NCBI GenBank assembly: GCA_029207755.1
Contig: JARCOQ010000078.1
Coordinates: 1-64,000 of the forward strand
Length of the DNA: 64,000 nt
DNA from: Chamaea fasciata
Lineage: Eukaryota; Chordata; Aves; Passeriformes; Sylviidae
Direction: 5' to 3'
Shown piece after piece: positions 47,915 through 60,500 of the stretch; position 1 is the first letter of the stretch; each line of letters begins with the position of its first letter. The notes beneath the pieces were generated by a model. It searched no databases, was not told the DNA's origin, and worked only from the letters and a program-made list of their open reading frames with translations. A program made the translations under genes and the position numbers.

Positions 47915-50162
47915 GTTTGTGAAACCTCAACTCCTTTCAAAGATTCCCCTCCTTCTGAGCCTCTGACAAAGCTGAACATTTTCTCCTGAAGTGTCAGTTT
48001 TTTCTTAGAGGTGGAGAGTGACATTGATGGCTTCTTTGGTACAGTTGGAAAGTGGGGAAGGCTCTCCCGAGGGGAAGCGTGGCCGTGCTGGGCACAGCAC
48101 AGACCGGTGGCATCGGCCGTCCGGAGCGTGCACAGGAGCAGAGAAAGGCAAACCACAGGCGAGGGCTGCAGGCCTGGCTGAGGATTGCCACCCTTGTGCC
48201 GGCTGCCCTCTAACTCCTGGCCAAGGTGAGCAGTGTGTGCAGCGCTCTGGGCACAGGGGAGGGAGCCGGGCTGCTCCGCAGGCTCCGGCACAGGGCAGCC
48301 TCCTTCAGGCACGGCGCTTCTGCCGGGGGAAGCGAGGCCAGCGGCAGGCAGGGACAGCTTGTCAGCTCACATCTGCAGGAGCCGGGGCCTCACACGGCTC
48401 TGGGAGGAAGCGCCTGCAGTGCTGGAGTTGTGCACTGAGCCAGAGCAAAAGAGTGAAATGCAGAGTGTTCTGCAGAAATATTCCGGGGCGCCAGGCCAGC
48501 CTGCTTTGAGCTCTCTGGCACACAGCAAGCACTGTGCAATGCAGCCCTGAGCTGCTGGGAGATAGAGAGGTGTTAGAGAGGAGCCAACTGTCAGATGAAA
48601 TTTAATGGGGTGACAAAGTCATCAAAGCCAAAGAGAACTGTTTCTTAGGAAGGATTCACCTGAGCTGGGTGTGTATCTCCCTCTCCCAAGAGCCAAACAC
48701 ACACACAACACACACACAGAAAATGCTGCTTTTTATTGCCTTTCCCAGCCCAGGGCGAACCGTGTCCCCTTTCCCTTTGGCCGGGAAATAGGAAACTTGT
48801 ATTCTGTCCCCACTGCCTCCTTTTCTGTCCCCTCCCCTCTTCTCCTACTTCCCTTTTGGTTTGGTCTTCACGCTGGCCCCTCTCCCAGCTCACAGCAACA
48901 CCCAACAAATCAACTAGAACAAACCCAAACCCTAAATAACAACCCCAAGAACCAACAGCTTTCGTTCTTTCTTCTCATAACCCTGCAGCTGCAGCAAAAT
49001 ATTACCTCCTGTCTCACAGAGGGAATCGGGCAGGAGCCTGTGGCTCGTGCTTGAGCAGTGAACTGATTTGGAAGGGAGCAGAAGGGTTTCAGCAGGCAGT
49101 TTGTGTTTTTCTTCTGAATTGCTGAAGGAAAGACACAATGTGGCTTCAGTCAGCAAAAACATTTTCAAGGTGAATTAAAGAAATGCTTGTGAGCAATGCC
49201 CAGAGAAGGCAGGTTTTGAGAAAATATTGAACTGTAACAAATTGTGAATTCCCTTTGCATTAACAGACTGTTGAGCCCTCTATTCCTCCAGAGCAGTGAT
49301 TGATGTGTGCAAGTGACTACCTTAGCCTTGAGAATAGTCTTCCCAAGAATGTAGCTGGAATGCATTCAAGGGGAAAAGAGTGGTTGTAGGAGGCTCTTGA
49401 GCATCAGAGGAGAATTGCAGCAATGGGATGTTCCCCAAATGACCAGCCAAGACTCTCAAGAGAGCCCTACTCTCCTGTCAGTAACTTCTGAGAAGTGATT
49501 TAAATATGTCAACTAATTTGAGGGAATGTTTAGCCTGTGAGTTTCAGCAAAGTAATGAGTAGGTCTTGTTTCCATGGTTACAAATGAGTAGGTGGGATTT
49601 CTGGCTGAGCACGTGTTAGGAAAGTGATTCCCCACGCACCCAGCACTGAAATAAAGTCAACTATTGACAGGTGAAAATGAAACCTTTTCCAGCTGTTTCC
49701 CTCGGGTTTGCCTTTCTGGGGGCCAAAGCTCTGTGCTGCAGGTGGCCCGGGTGTGTGCAGAGCAAGGCAGCCTCCACAAAGCCCTTGGTTTCCCCACAAG
49801 TCGTCATGATTTGTTGCCAGGTGTGCCCAGCTGTGGCAGGAGAAAGAGCCCGCAGTGCAGTGGGCGCCGTGCCCTGCCCAGCCAGGGCTCTCTGGCACAG
49901 AGGAGCAGCAGCAGCACCTTTCAACCCACTCCTGCCCTGGCCTCACCTGGGACACAGAAGCCTCTGGAAATCAGCACCACCTGGCCCCTTCCCAGCTTGG
50001 AGCAGCTCCTGCTGGTGGGCACATCCTGCACTTCTACTGCTTCCGAACAGGAATCAAGGCACAGGGGGAGACTGACATACAGAGAAGCCCTGGGCTAGTG
50101 CAATAAATGGGCAAATGCATGGGGGAATGTGTTAGGAATCATTTCAGCTGTCATGCCAATCC

Positions 50163-51045
50163 TGCCTTCTCTCCTTTTCTCCCTTCACATTTCCTGTTCT
50201 TTTCCCTCTCACATTTCCACCCCTTCCCCCTCTCGAGTCTCACAGTTTTCCTCTCATGTTTGCCTCCCAAGTTTTACTCATTTTCCCCACCCTTTTCAGC
50301 TCCCTTTCCTCACGCTTTGCCTCTCACATTTCCCCAACTTCCCGCTTTTTCCTGCTTTTTTGTTCTCCCACGATTCTCACAATTTTCCCCTCACTTATCC
50401 TGCCCTTTTCTCCCCTCATGCTTTTCTCCTTTCCTCAGTCATTTTTCTCCAAGTTGTCTCCTCATGTTTCTCACTTTTGCCCTCATGTTTCCCAGGCTTT
50501 CCCTCTTACATTTCTCCCACTTTTCCCCTCACGTTTATCATTCTTTCCCCCTCATGTTGCTTCTACTTTTCCTCTAGCATTTTCTGCCCTTTTTTCACTC
50601 CTGTTTTCTGCCACTTTTCCCATCCAACTTCCCACCCTTTTTTCCCCCCTAATGTTTCCTGCCTTTTTCTGCCCTCTGGTTTCTCCCTCTTTTCCCCTCA
50701 GGATTCTCACAATGTTCCCCTCACATTTGCTGCCTGTTTCTCTCTCTCTGCCAGTAATTTTCTCACTCTCTTCCCCTCACATTTCCCTCCATTTTTTCCT
50801 CTATGTTTTTCAGCCTTCCCTGATCATGTTTCTTAGAATTTTCCCATCATATGTCCTGCCTTTTCCTCCTCTCACCTTCCTCTCCTACTTTCACTCACAT
50901 CTTCACCATTTTCCCCTCCGTTTTCTCACCCTTTCCCACACAGGTTTCCTACGCTTTTCTTCCCTCACACTTCCCTCCTTTTTCCTCTCCCATTTCTCAC
51001 ACTTGTCACCTCATGTTTTCTGCCTTTTTCCCCCTCACATTTCTT
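50163..51045. repeat. Degenerate pyrimidine-rich tandem repeat (unit 4)
   Basis: Collinear copy, nearly identical to those of units 2 and 3. Confidence 0.85.
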
Positions 51046-51120
51046 AACCCACTGCTTCCTGTCAGTGACTCTTCCTCTTCAGTAGTTGATGAGCTTCTTT
51101 TCTTCTTTCCTGCAATCCCC

Positions 51121-51462
51121 TCCTCCAAAGAATGGGTGCCAGAGCAGCGCTCCAAGAAGCCCCTGCCCGTGTGTCTGCTGAACAGAATGGCTGTGCTCGA
51201 CTTGAACAATCTCGTGAAGAACAACCTAAACTGCAGTGGACTTTCAATTCCCTCTAGTCTTCATAGTGTTCTAAAGAAATAGGTACCCTGAGGGATACAC
51301 GTCGCAGGTGCGCAGCCGCTGCACCATCCGCCTCAAGCAGATCCCATCTCCGTTTTCATCACCTCACAGTGACTGTGACTCCTGCCTGGACGAAACCACT
51401 TGTGATGCTGCTTGATGCTAATTGGAGTCCATGTGCACAAGGAGTGCTTTTAGCCCTCTTTC

Positions 51463-51491
<29 letters not shown>
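51121..51491 (+). pseudogene. Coding-like fragment ending in poly(A) (unit 4)
   Basis: Copy of 4481-4851 with A29 at 51463-51491. Confidence 0.33.
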
Positions 51492-51495
<4 letters not shown>

Positions 51496-51768
51496 TTATT
51501 TTAAAACGTTCAATGCCTGGAGTTTCGTATTTTCACCTATTTGAATTGCCTTGACATCAAAGTACTGCCAGTTGGCGTTCCAAACTGGCTGGTCTATGTT
51601 TGTGTGCACAGAGCAAAGGTGCCAGACCGTGTCCTTTTCCCGGGTGTCCGTTAATGTCCATTTCAACAGGCACTGAAGGGGGGCTCTGCCTGCCCCACAC
51701 AGGATGGCAGCCAGAGGGCTGAGGCTGCGCCTCCTAGTGAGATCAGCCGCCCTGGCAGCCCGGCCCCA

Positions 51769-51845
51769 GCCGCCATCTTGTGTGTGGCTCTCCAGCCCTG
51801 GCCGCCATCTTGTGTGTGGCTCCCTCAGCCCTGGCCGCCATCTTT
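51769..51845 (-). promoter_or_regulatory. Three tandem YY1-like sites (unit 4)
   Basis: All three cores are preserved. Confidence 0.5.
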
Positions 51846-52032
51846 TGCACTGACCTAGTCCAGCTCTTAAGCGAATGTGTTGCTGTTTTGTCGGCAGTCA
51901 GGGTCCGCCCCAAAGACACCAACACCAGCAGGACAGGCTACAGGGAATGGCACGGGTTTGGCTCAAAGCAGCCAGCCCTGACTTGTCACTGTCCTTTATC
52001 CATGAACACGTGCCCATATGCAGCCACAGCAA

Positions 52033-52323
52033 ATGTCCAACAGCAGCTCCATCAGCCACTTCCTCCCGCTGGCGTTGGCAGACACGCGGCAGCTGCAGCT
52101 CCTGCACTTCTGCCTCTTCCTGGGCATCTCCCTGGCTGCCCTCCTGGGCCACGGCCTCGTCACCAGCGCCGTAGCCTGCGGCCACCACCTGCACAGCCCC
52201 ATGTTCTTCTTCCTGCTCAACCTGGCCCTCAGCGACCTGGGCTCCATCTGCACCACTGTCCCCAAAGCCATGCACAATTCCCTCTGGGACACCAGGACCA
52301 TCTCCTACGCAGGATGTGCTGCA
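52033..52323 (+). pseudogene. Olfactory receptor 5' fragment (unit 4)
   Basis: Same truncation point. The chimeric frame ends at codon 117, as in unit 1. Confidence 0.85.
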
Positions 52324-52719
52324 CTGCGGAGGATTTCGGCGAGGGAAGAATGCAATCAATCAATATGATTGGTAAAGCATTGTTCAACTTTATTGCTCAT
52401 AACATCCGTTCTTATACTTTTGCCCCAAGCATTCAGCATACTTGTCAAATTATAATTGGTTAGCATACACTACTCATCTATACTTGATTGGCTATATCAA
52501 GCGTGAGAAGGTTCCTCCTCTTGGCATGCTGAAAACTTTGTATACGTGCTTACTGCTACGCTCTATTAACCACAAGTTCTTTTATCTTTGGCCTGTATCC
52601 GTGCTTACTGCTGTCCCAAGGACAGCTTATCTTAGCAGCGCGTAGGCTGCTAGCACTTGGTATCGGGCCATGAGGCCTCTAATGATCCGTGGCCTTGCTC
52701 TGCTAACCATTCTTCAACA
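52320..52719 (-). mobile_element. ERVK-like 3' LTR (unit 4)
   Basis: Same element. It shares two diagnostic variants with unit 1 and one with unit 3. Confidence 0.8.
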
Positions 52720-53086
52720 ATTCCCTCTTTTTTATTTTGTGCAGCAAACGCAGCGTGCCGAGTAGTTACTGTTTCTGCTATGCGATACATCATCTGTTGC
52801 AAGCAGCAAAAAAAGCAAGATACAAAAAGTACAAGCAGTATAATAACAATCACAATATTGATTACATGTTGCAGTAGGGAAGTTATCCAAGGCCCTAGCC
52901 CGAAAGATCATAGCCAATCTGTTAAACCCAAGCCTGTGTCTTGCTGCAAATGACTAGTGAGTTCTTACAACTTAGCTATTTGGGTATGAATTGACATGGA
53001 GTGATCTCTCTGTACTACCTTGTCAAACTGCCAGAGCAGTTGTAGGTTTTCTCTTGCCCTTAAGTCTTCAATTAAGTGTACCCCCT
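52720..53086 (-). pseudogene. ERV env TM remnant (unit 4)
   Basis: Same remnant with the same stops. Confidence 0.62.
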
Positions 53087-54349
53087 CTAACCCTGGCTGT
53101 CCAGTATCGATGTCGCTCTTGCAGGGTCATTAGCAGGACGGATCCATTTACTAGGTATCCATTGGGGCCCTGTGGGGGTAAGAACACAAACATAACCTCT
53201 ACCCATGTACTGAACCTCTGCGGGACCTTCCCATACTCCAGTTTTGGGATCTCGGTACATGACTTTAAACAATGGCTTAGTTGCTTCCTCCTTTACTCCG
53301 CCTGAGTGGATGACCGCAGGGGGCTCCGAGTGGTCCCCCATTATACACAGATAGTTTAATACAAATAGTGTTTTTGATAGCATGGTCTGCGCATCCACCT
53401 CCTCCTTATATTTTAACAGATAATCCTTGAGTGTTTGGTGGGCTCGCTCCACAATCGCCTGACCTGTTGGTGAATGTGGGATACCTGTGATGTGTGTCAC
53501 ACCCCACTTCTGTAAGAACCTTTGGATCCTGCTGCTCACATATGCAGGGCCATTACCTGTCTTAATCTGTTCTGGCACCCCCATCACCGCAAAGCAAGTA
53601 GTTAGGTGTCGTACCACGTGGAGAGCTTTCTCTCCCGGCTGCGCTGAAGCCCAAATAAATTTACTGAAAGTATCAATTGTAACATGCACATATTTCAATC
53701 TACCAAAGGAGGATACGTGAGTTACATCCATTTGCCAGATCTGATTGGGTCCAAGGCCCCGTGGGTTTACTCCCATCCCTAGTCCAGGCCCATGCTGACT
53801 ACAGAGAGGACAGGATCTGACAATACCACGGGCATCATTCAGAGATATGCGAAACTGTTTCTTTAGGCCTCGCGCATTCTGGTGAAAAGTCTCATGAGCA
53901 ATACGTGCCTGCTGAAATCCGTCTTGTGGTACTGCAACAGAAACCAACTGATCAGCTATGGCATTACCCTGACCCAAACCTTCTGACCATTTGTGGCTTC
54001 GAATATGCAAAATCGCAAAAGGAGCTGAGCGCAGCCGAACAGCTTGCCTCAGCTGCCTCAAAAGTTCCCATAACCTGTCATTCTTTATATCCTTTATCAA
54101 TGCATCCTCAATCCGCAGCACCACCCCTACTACGTATCATGAGTCTGTGACAATATTTACACCCTGATCAGGCCAATTCATAATGATCCAAAGGACAGCC
54201 CTTAATTCTAGCATCTGCAATGAGTCCTCAGTAGTCGAGTCCACGTGCCCTCCTCCATCCATCCAGATCAAGGCAGAGCGTTTGCTTTGTGACGTCAGGG
54301 CACGGTTGTCACGTGGTCGTGGTGACATCGCAAGGTTGCCTTGGTGCAC
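53087..54349 (-). pseudogene. pol: ERV pol remnant (unit 4)
   Basis: The integrase frame (53087-54124) is open with the same Asp to Gly change (base 53556). It also has a His to Gln change just before WQMDVTH. Confidence 0.83.
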
Positions 54350-54509
54350 GGAAGGCCTCAGGGGTGTCAGAGCAGCTCTTGGCCTTGCTCAGTGCAGGAA
54401 CTTGGTCCTGTGCTTGAGGCTTTTGTCAGGGGGCAGCTGCTGACTGACAGGAGACTTCTTTTAGCTAGCGTTAGAGCGCAGTCTGCAAACTTGCACAGCA
54501 GTTGCCACA
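54290..54509 (+). promoter_or_regulatory. Putative promoter-proximal region, kinase copy 4
   Basis: The CRE (54290-54297) and E-box (54310-54315) are both intact. A nearby TGACATCA is changed to TGACATCG. Confidence 0.35.
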
Positions 54510-57500
54510 ATGATTGGGCAACTCGCCGCTGCAGTTTTCACTGTTTATGGAGTTGCCTATTCCTGCTATTTCCTAACTAACCTGGCAGGTAAGTAGAGGT
54601 TTTCCCTGAGTGTCACCTAACCTGGTTTTTGTGTCTTCCTGCTCTTTCTTAGTGACTGAGTTCATTTGGAAACAGAAAGGCCATCCAGATGCCGCTTGGG
54701 TAAAGCTCCTGTCAACATGTTCAGCTCAAAAGGGGGTGTGTGTAGCCACGGCCGTGCGGGCAGCATTTGCAAGGGAGCCTGCAGGGGTTGCGTTCCCTCT
54801 GTTGGAGAGTCTGTGGCAGCAGAGTTTGCCAATTCCTCCCTTGCTGGGTCAAGCAGGACAACTTTGAAAATGTAGACTGGGAGGCCTTGGAAGGTCTTCT
54901 AAAAATGCTCTGGTTGTCTCCAGTTTTCTCAAAGCATCTGCTTCATTTTCCCTTGTCCACTGCAGGTCACCTGAGCCGGGTATTCAGAGGTGCTGATCCC
55001 AAGGTGAGTAAGGAAAGAACATTTGATGTTCTTGGCGTTTAAGAATTGTGCAGCAAGCTGTGAGCTTGGCCTGTGGCAGTAGAGTGTAGAGGGCCAGCTG
55101 AGTAGGCTGCAAGAAAATCCATTTCCATGTCTACAGCAGCAAGAGCAAAGGCATCACTGCCTATTTCCTAATTTTCCATTTCAGAGCTTTAAAAGAACTA
55201 AAAGATAAGTTTTGCAGAGAGAATGTGCTTCCTGATAGTAGTCAGGGGGGAATATGTAATTTGGAGCAATTTGCAGTGTCCAGTTGAATCAGCCCATTAG
55301 AATTTAGTCTGAGGGACTTAGAATCCCCTTGCTCTGCAAGTTGATGATTTGTGCTTAGTAGAGCTGGTTCTAGAGCTGAAGAGAAAGAAGGTTCTAAATG
55401 ATAGGTCATGGCCTGTGTCTAACGCTCCTGTCTGTCCACAGATCCCAGAACCAAGAGCAGACTCTCCTCTGGCTTCCTCTGCTCCTGGACGAGAAGGCAA
55501 AGAGGAGCCAAATGACCACAAGGCTCCAGCTGTGGTCACACCACAGCCGCAACTTTCCAAGACGGTAAGTGCCACTTCTGGAGGGCGCTGTCTTTAGTGC
55601 GAGGCAGAGCTGCAAGTTTCTGAGCAGCCAGCTCTTGCTGTTGGTGGATGAGGATGCCGAGTGCTGCAGTCCTGCCAGACCTAGCCATTCCCCTCAGCCA
55701 GTGACAGCTGGAAAATGGGCTTTGAGCTGCCATGTTTAGGCCCCAGCTTGCTGGGATTCTGATAGAGGCCAGCCTGGAGCAGGAAGGTTCCCTGTCTGCA
55801 GAGGAGGGAGCATGTCAAAGGCACTGTGCTCAGCCTTGGTGGATACGTAGGGGACGCTGTGGTCTGGGGACACCTGTCCCCCTCCACAGACTCGCCAAGT
55901 ACCCACAGGCACAAAAAGTATTGATGTGACAACACAAGCTTTTTGGGGCGGTTTGTCCCCACGAGCTTCTTGGCTGTGCTTACCTGGGAGCATTTCAGAG
56001 ACACACTGGGGACGTGGAGTTTCTGCTTCAAGTCAGGGATTTTGGTGCCTTGGTTGCCAGGTTGTTCTTTTGGTAAAATGGAAGCAGAGGTGGGCAGGGA
56101 AGCAGAAAGAAGTGGCTGAATTAATGTGAATTGTGGGCAGAAAGGTGAAAAAGCTGAGCTTGACAGCAGCTCCCAGTCACTGGCTGACAGCACCTTCCTA
56201 AGGGCTTGCATTTAAAATGGGATCTGGGGCTAATCTCTGCCAGCCACTTTTCTGACACAAACTCTTTTGTTGTCTCAGATCTCCACAGGCTCTTCTATTG
56301 AAGCTGCAGCAGCAGGAGCAGCAGTGTCACCTGAAGGGGCCTGGCCTGCCCCAGCTGAGCAGTGGAGCCTGGGCAGTTCCTTCATCTCCAGCACTGACAA
56401 AGCTGCTGCTCAGCAACAGGAGATGGAGTATGAGGAGGATGACTTCCTGGGGTTCATGAGTACGTCTTGTGTCTTTCTTCTCTGAGGGACAGTGTATTGT
56501 GAGCATGTGTCAGCATAGCTGGACCCATTGATCCTCCTCATCTCAGTGCCCTTTGTGATTGTACAGCACAAGTCATTGAAGCTGCTTCTTGCCCAGAGCA
56601 GCTGCCCGTCCTGTGCCCTCAGATAAGACCTGGTGGGGCTGAGAAGAGAGCCCAGCTGACTCTCTGCCTCCCATCACCTGTTGGCACAAAAGGGCACTGA
56701 CGTGCACCTGGGTGTGTCTGCTCTCCAAGCCAATCCTGCTGTGTCCTCAGTGGGGGCAGCAGCTTGGAAGGGGCTGGGTGTGGCCGTGCCTTCTTGCCAT
56801 TGCTTGTCAGTGCTGGTGCCTGGGCTTTGGCAGCTTTGTGGCGGTGGCTGCCCTGGCCCTGAGGGCTGGTGTGAGCGCCGAGGCTGGAGCCTTCCTTAGC
56901 TGGGAGAGTGCCGCTGCCGGCCGGCCGCTGCAGCGCGGAGCTGCCCCGAGGCAGCAGCCCCTGCTCTGGGCCGGCTCCTGCACGGCCTGGGCTGGGCTCA
57001 CAGAGGGTCAGCATCTCCTCTGGGCAGCTGTCCGTGTCCCGCCGGCACCTGAGGAGCACTGCTGTCCTTGCTGCCCTTGCCCGCTGCGGGAAGGTGGGCA
57101 CGTGTGCGGGGCTGAGAGGGCGAGTGCAATGGCAGGGACTGATCCCTGCTGTCAGGGGCAGGAGAAGCAGTGTGGTTCTTCACGTGGGCCACGGGCAAGT
57201 GCGTCTTCCAGCTCAGCCTGCTCATCAAGGGTGAGGGTCCTGCTGCTGAAGGCCCCTTGGGGTTGGTTAGAGCATGAGCTGCTTGGGTTTACAAAGGGAA
57301 AGGCATTCCTTTGGGAAACTGCTGCAAGGTGGGGAAGATGCCCTCCTCTCCTGCGAATGCATCTCCCTGTGCTTTGTTTTCTGCCAAGGCATCTCTTCAA
57401 AGGACTGTAGAAAATCATTCTCTGTGCTGACCTGCTTGTACTGCAGAGCTGCCTGTCTTGTTGCAATTGTTGTTGTTGTTGTTGTTGTTGTTACCCAGCT

Positions 57501-60500
57501 GGCCACAAAGGACTCAGAAGGCCAGACTGTAGAGCCCCAGCAGGGCTGCCTTTTGTATCTCTTGGATAGTGGGATGTCTGCTTTCAAGTGAGCATTTTGC
57601 ATTTTGTTTCCCTCAGGGCAAATGGTGAGCACAGAAAATCCCCGGAGGAAATACACCGAAAAGGAAATTGTTGGCAGAGGGTGAGTCCAACCACAGTTGC
57701 TTCTACACAGTCATGGGGCAGCTGATTTGCTGCTGGAATATCTGTCAAGTGTGAAGTCAGGCAAACTGCAAACATATTCAGACACTGGGGTTAGTCTGCC
57801 CCATCTCTCAGTACCGGCCAGAATTTGGAAGTGTGGTCAGAAGGCATTATCAAAGACACTTCTATTTCATTGCCAGAAACAGCAACCTACCCCCTATCAT
57901 AGCAGTCAGATAACACTTCTCAGGAGCATTTCTTCCCAAGAGTTTGCTGAAGGAAATAGTCTGTGGTGAGGATAAAAACCGCCCAGTTTAGAAACTGAAA
58001 TCCACGATGAAAGAATCACCTGGCCTTTGGAGCTGAGGCACTAAACCCCAATGCTTCAGAAACAGGCCCAGTGCCCATGCACTGGAGAGGAACATGCATC
58101 ATCTGCCTTCTGGCAGTGCCCTCCTGCATGCTGCAGGTTGGAGGCATTTCCAGCAGACATCTCCTGTCTGGGCTGGCTTTCACTCCAAGGTCTAAATGGC
58201 TTCTCCTTTCTTTGCTGCTGTTTTGTTTCTAGGGCTTTTGGAGAGGTTTGCAGAGCCATCGACACTGCCACGGGCGGAGAGGTAAATGTCAAGAGCCCCT
58301 GCAGATTCTGCTGCTCTCCAGGGCTTTCCTGTCTCGTGTCAGCTGCGGCTGCAGCTGTGGCTAGAGCTGTGCTGCAAAGGCACAAGAAGCACAGACTGGT
58401 GCCAGCCTGCCAACTGCATTTGGGGCAGCCTTTGTCCTGCTCAGCTGCCAGAAGGAAGGCAAGGAGGACAGCGGTTCCTTTCAGAGAAGGATGCTCTCCC
58501 TGGCTCTCAGATGCTCAGACAAAGGAGCATCTCACTGCTCTCTGGGGCTACGGCTTCAGAGTCCTGAATTCTCATTTCTGGCTGCCAGCAAATACATCTG
58601 AATGTTCCTGGCAGTTCCTTAGCCACCTGCAGTGCTGCACTTGGGAACTGCACGTAGGGAGAGATCTGCAAGGTGTCCCTAAAAGCCCCAAGCCCTGCCT
58701 ATAGCCCGAGATGTATCCACAGAGTACCAAGTCACGCATTACTTCTTCTCAAGTACAGACAGACAGAGAGTGTGCTCAGAGCTTTGGGGGGGTGAGAGTT
58801 GACACACCATTGCTAACAAGTGGACAAGGCAAAATGTGGTCAGTGGCCACGTGTCCTGGATCTGGCCCCCAAAGGAGCAGAGAAATGGGCTGTAGGAATG
58901 TCACTTCCTAATTACTCCTTTGTCTAATTACAAGGCACTTTGGCACGGCTTGGCGGTGTCATTGCAAAATCTCTCTCCCCATGTGTGTTTTGGTCTCATT
59001 CCTCCAACTTCTAAAGTTACTGATTTTCAATGTCATTCTAGGTGGCTATCAAGAAAATCTATCTTCGGGGACCGAGCGAGATGGAGGATATTTTTACTGA
59101 AATCACGGTCATGAAGAGGAATATGAGTCCCCATCTTGTCCATTATTTAGACGGGTGAGTGGTCATGGTCTCATCCCATGAAGGTTTGTTTACATAGTAA
59201 AAGTATGCAAGGTTAAAACCCCACTTTGGACACTAGCAGAAAAGAAAGCTGTTAATTATTGCTTCATTATTATTTCTCTACTCATCTCCAATGGATGGGA
59301 AGAGAGTGCAGTTTATCTCCGTGAGTCATCCCTGGCTTTCCAACACATAGTTGAAAAATTGTTCAAAAACCTGCATCAACTCTACCATAAGAAGTCAGTA
59401 CCCTGTAAGTTGGCTGCCTCCATGTTGTCTCAGGATGGATTTTTTAAGGTTTCTTCAATGCTGATGAAGCATGCTAGGGAGGATTTCCCTTGGATTGTTG
59501 CCCCTCTTTTCCAGGGCTGGCCATGCCAGGAACACTAGGTGCTTCTTTCCAGAAATACCACGCGGGACAGGTTTTTCATCTTGGCGTATGCTAAACTGCA
59601 CTTTTTGATTGCTGGCCATCAGAGACATGTCCTTTTGACAGATTTGCTGTTCTCCTTGAGACTGCACAGACTGCAAACAACCCACAGCCCGGAGGGAATG
59701 TCTTTAATTCTTTTAATTCTGTCCTTGTCACAAAGCAACCCGGAAACAAGAATCAAGCAAAGGAGCCAACGAATGCATGTTCATCTGCATGGCCTTGTTC
59801 CCTTCTTTCAGCTACCTTGTGCATGAAGAACTGTGGCTGGTGATGGAGTACATGGATGGAGGCAGTCTTTACGACACAATCCAAAAGACTCGCCTGACAG
59901 AAGACGAGATTGCCATCATCAGTCGGGAGGTCAGTCGGGGATCCCAGCTGTGCTTCCCAGAGCTTGGGCAGGATTGTCTGGGAAAGGGGCTCAGAACAGG
60001 AGCGATTCCATGAGCCAGGCTTTGTTTCTGTGTGGCTGATATGCTCTGGGCAAGCAAGAGCCTCTCAAATGAACTGCCTGCCAGTGCCCCTGCATTCACT
60101 GGACTCTGTTCTTGTCCTCTTGTCTCCTGCTGTTGCATTTTCACTCTGGCTCTTGTATTTGCTCTTCTCCATCTTGCCTCTCTAAACTTTGGTCTGTTGG
60201 CACTGCATTCCTTGCCTGTAAAAGCAAAGGTGGTGATGGTGGGAGCATTTGAAAGGAACAGCAAAGAAGAAAGAGAGACTCATTTCTCTGAGTCCTCAGC
60301 TGGAAAGGTTAGCAGTGCAGCCAGAGTGCTGTGTGCTTCTGAGAACATCCACTGCAGCAGCAGTCATCCTGGCTGGTTTGCAGGGCAGAGTCTACACCAG
60401 CAGTTGCTGTTGCTCTTTGGCAAGCTGACATGCCTTTCTTTAGAAAGGTGCTGCTCTGCCTGTGTTGGAGCAGCGAGCTCTTCCCCTCAGTGGCACTGTG

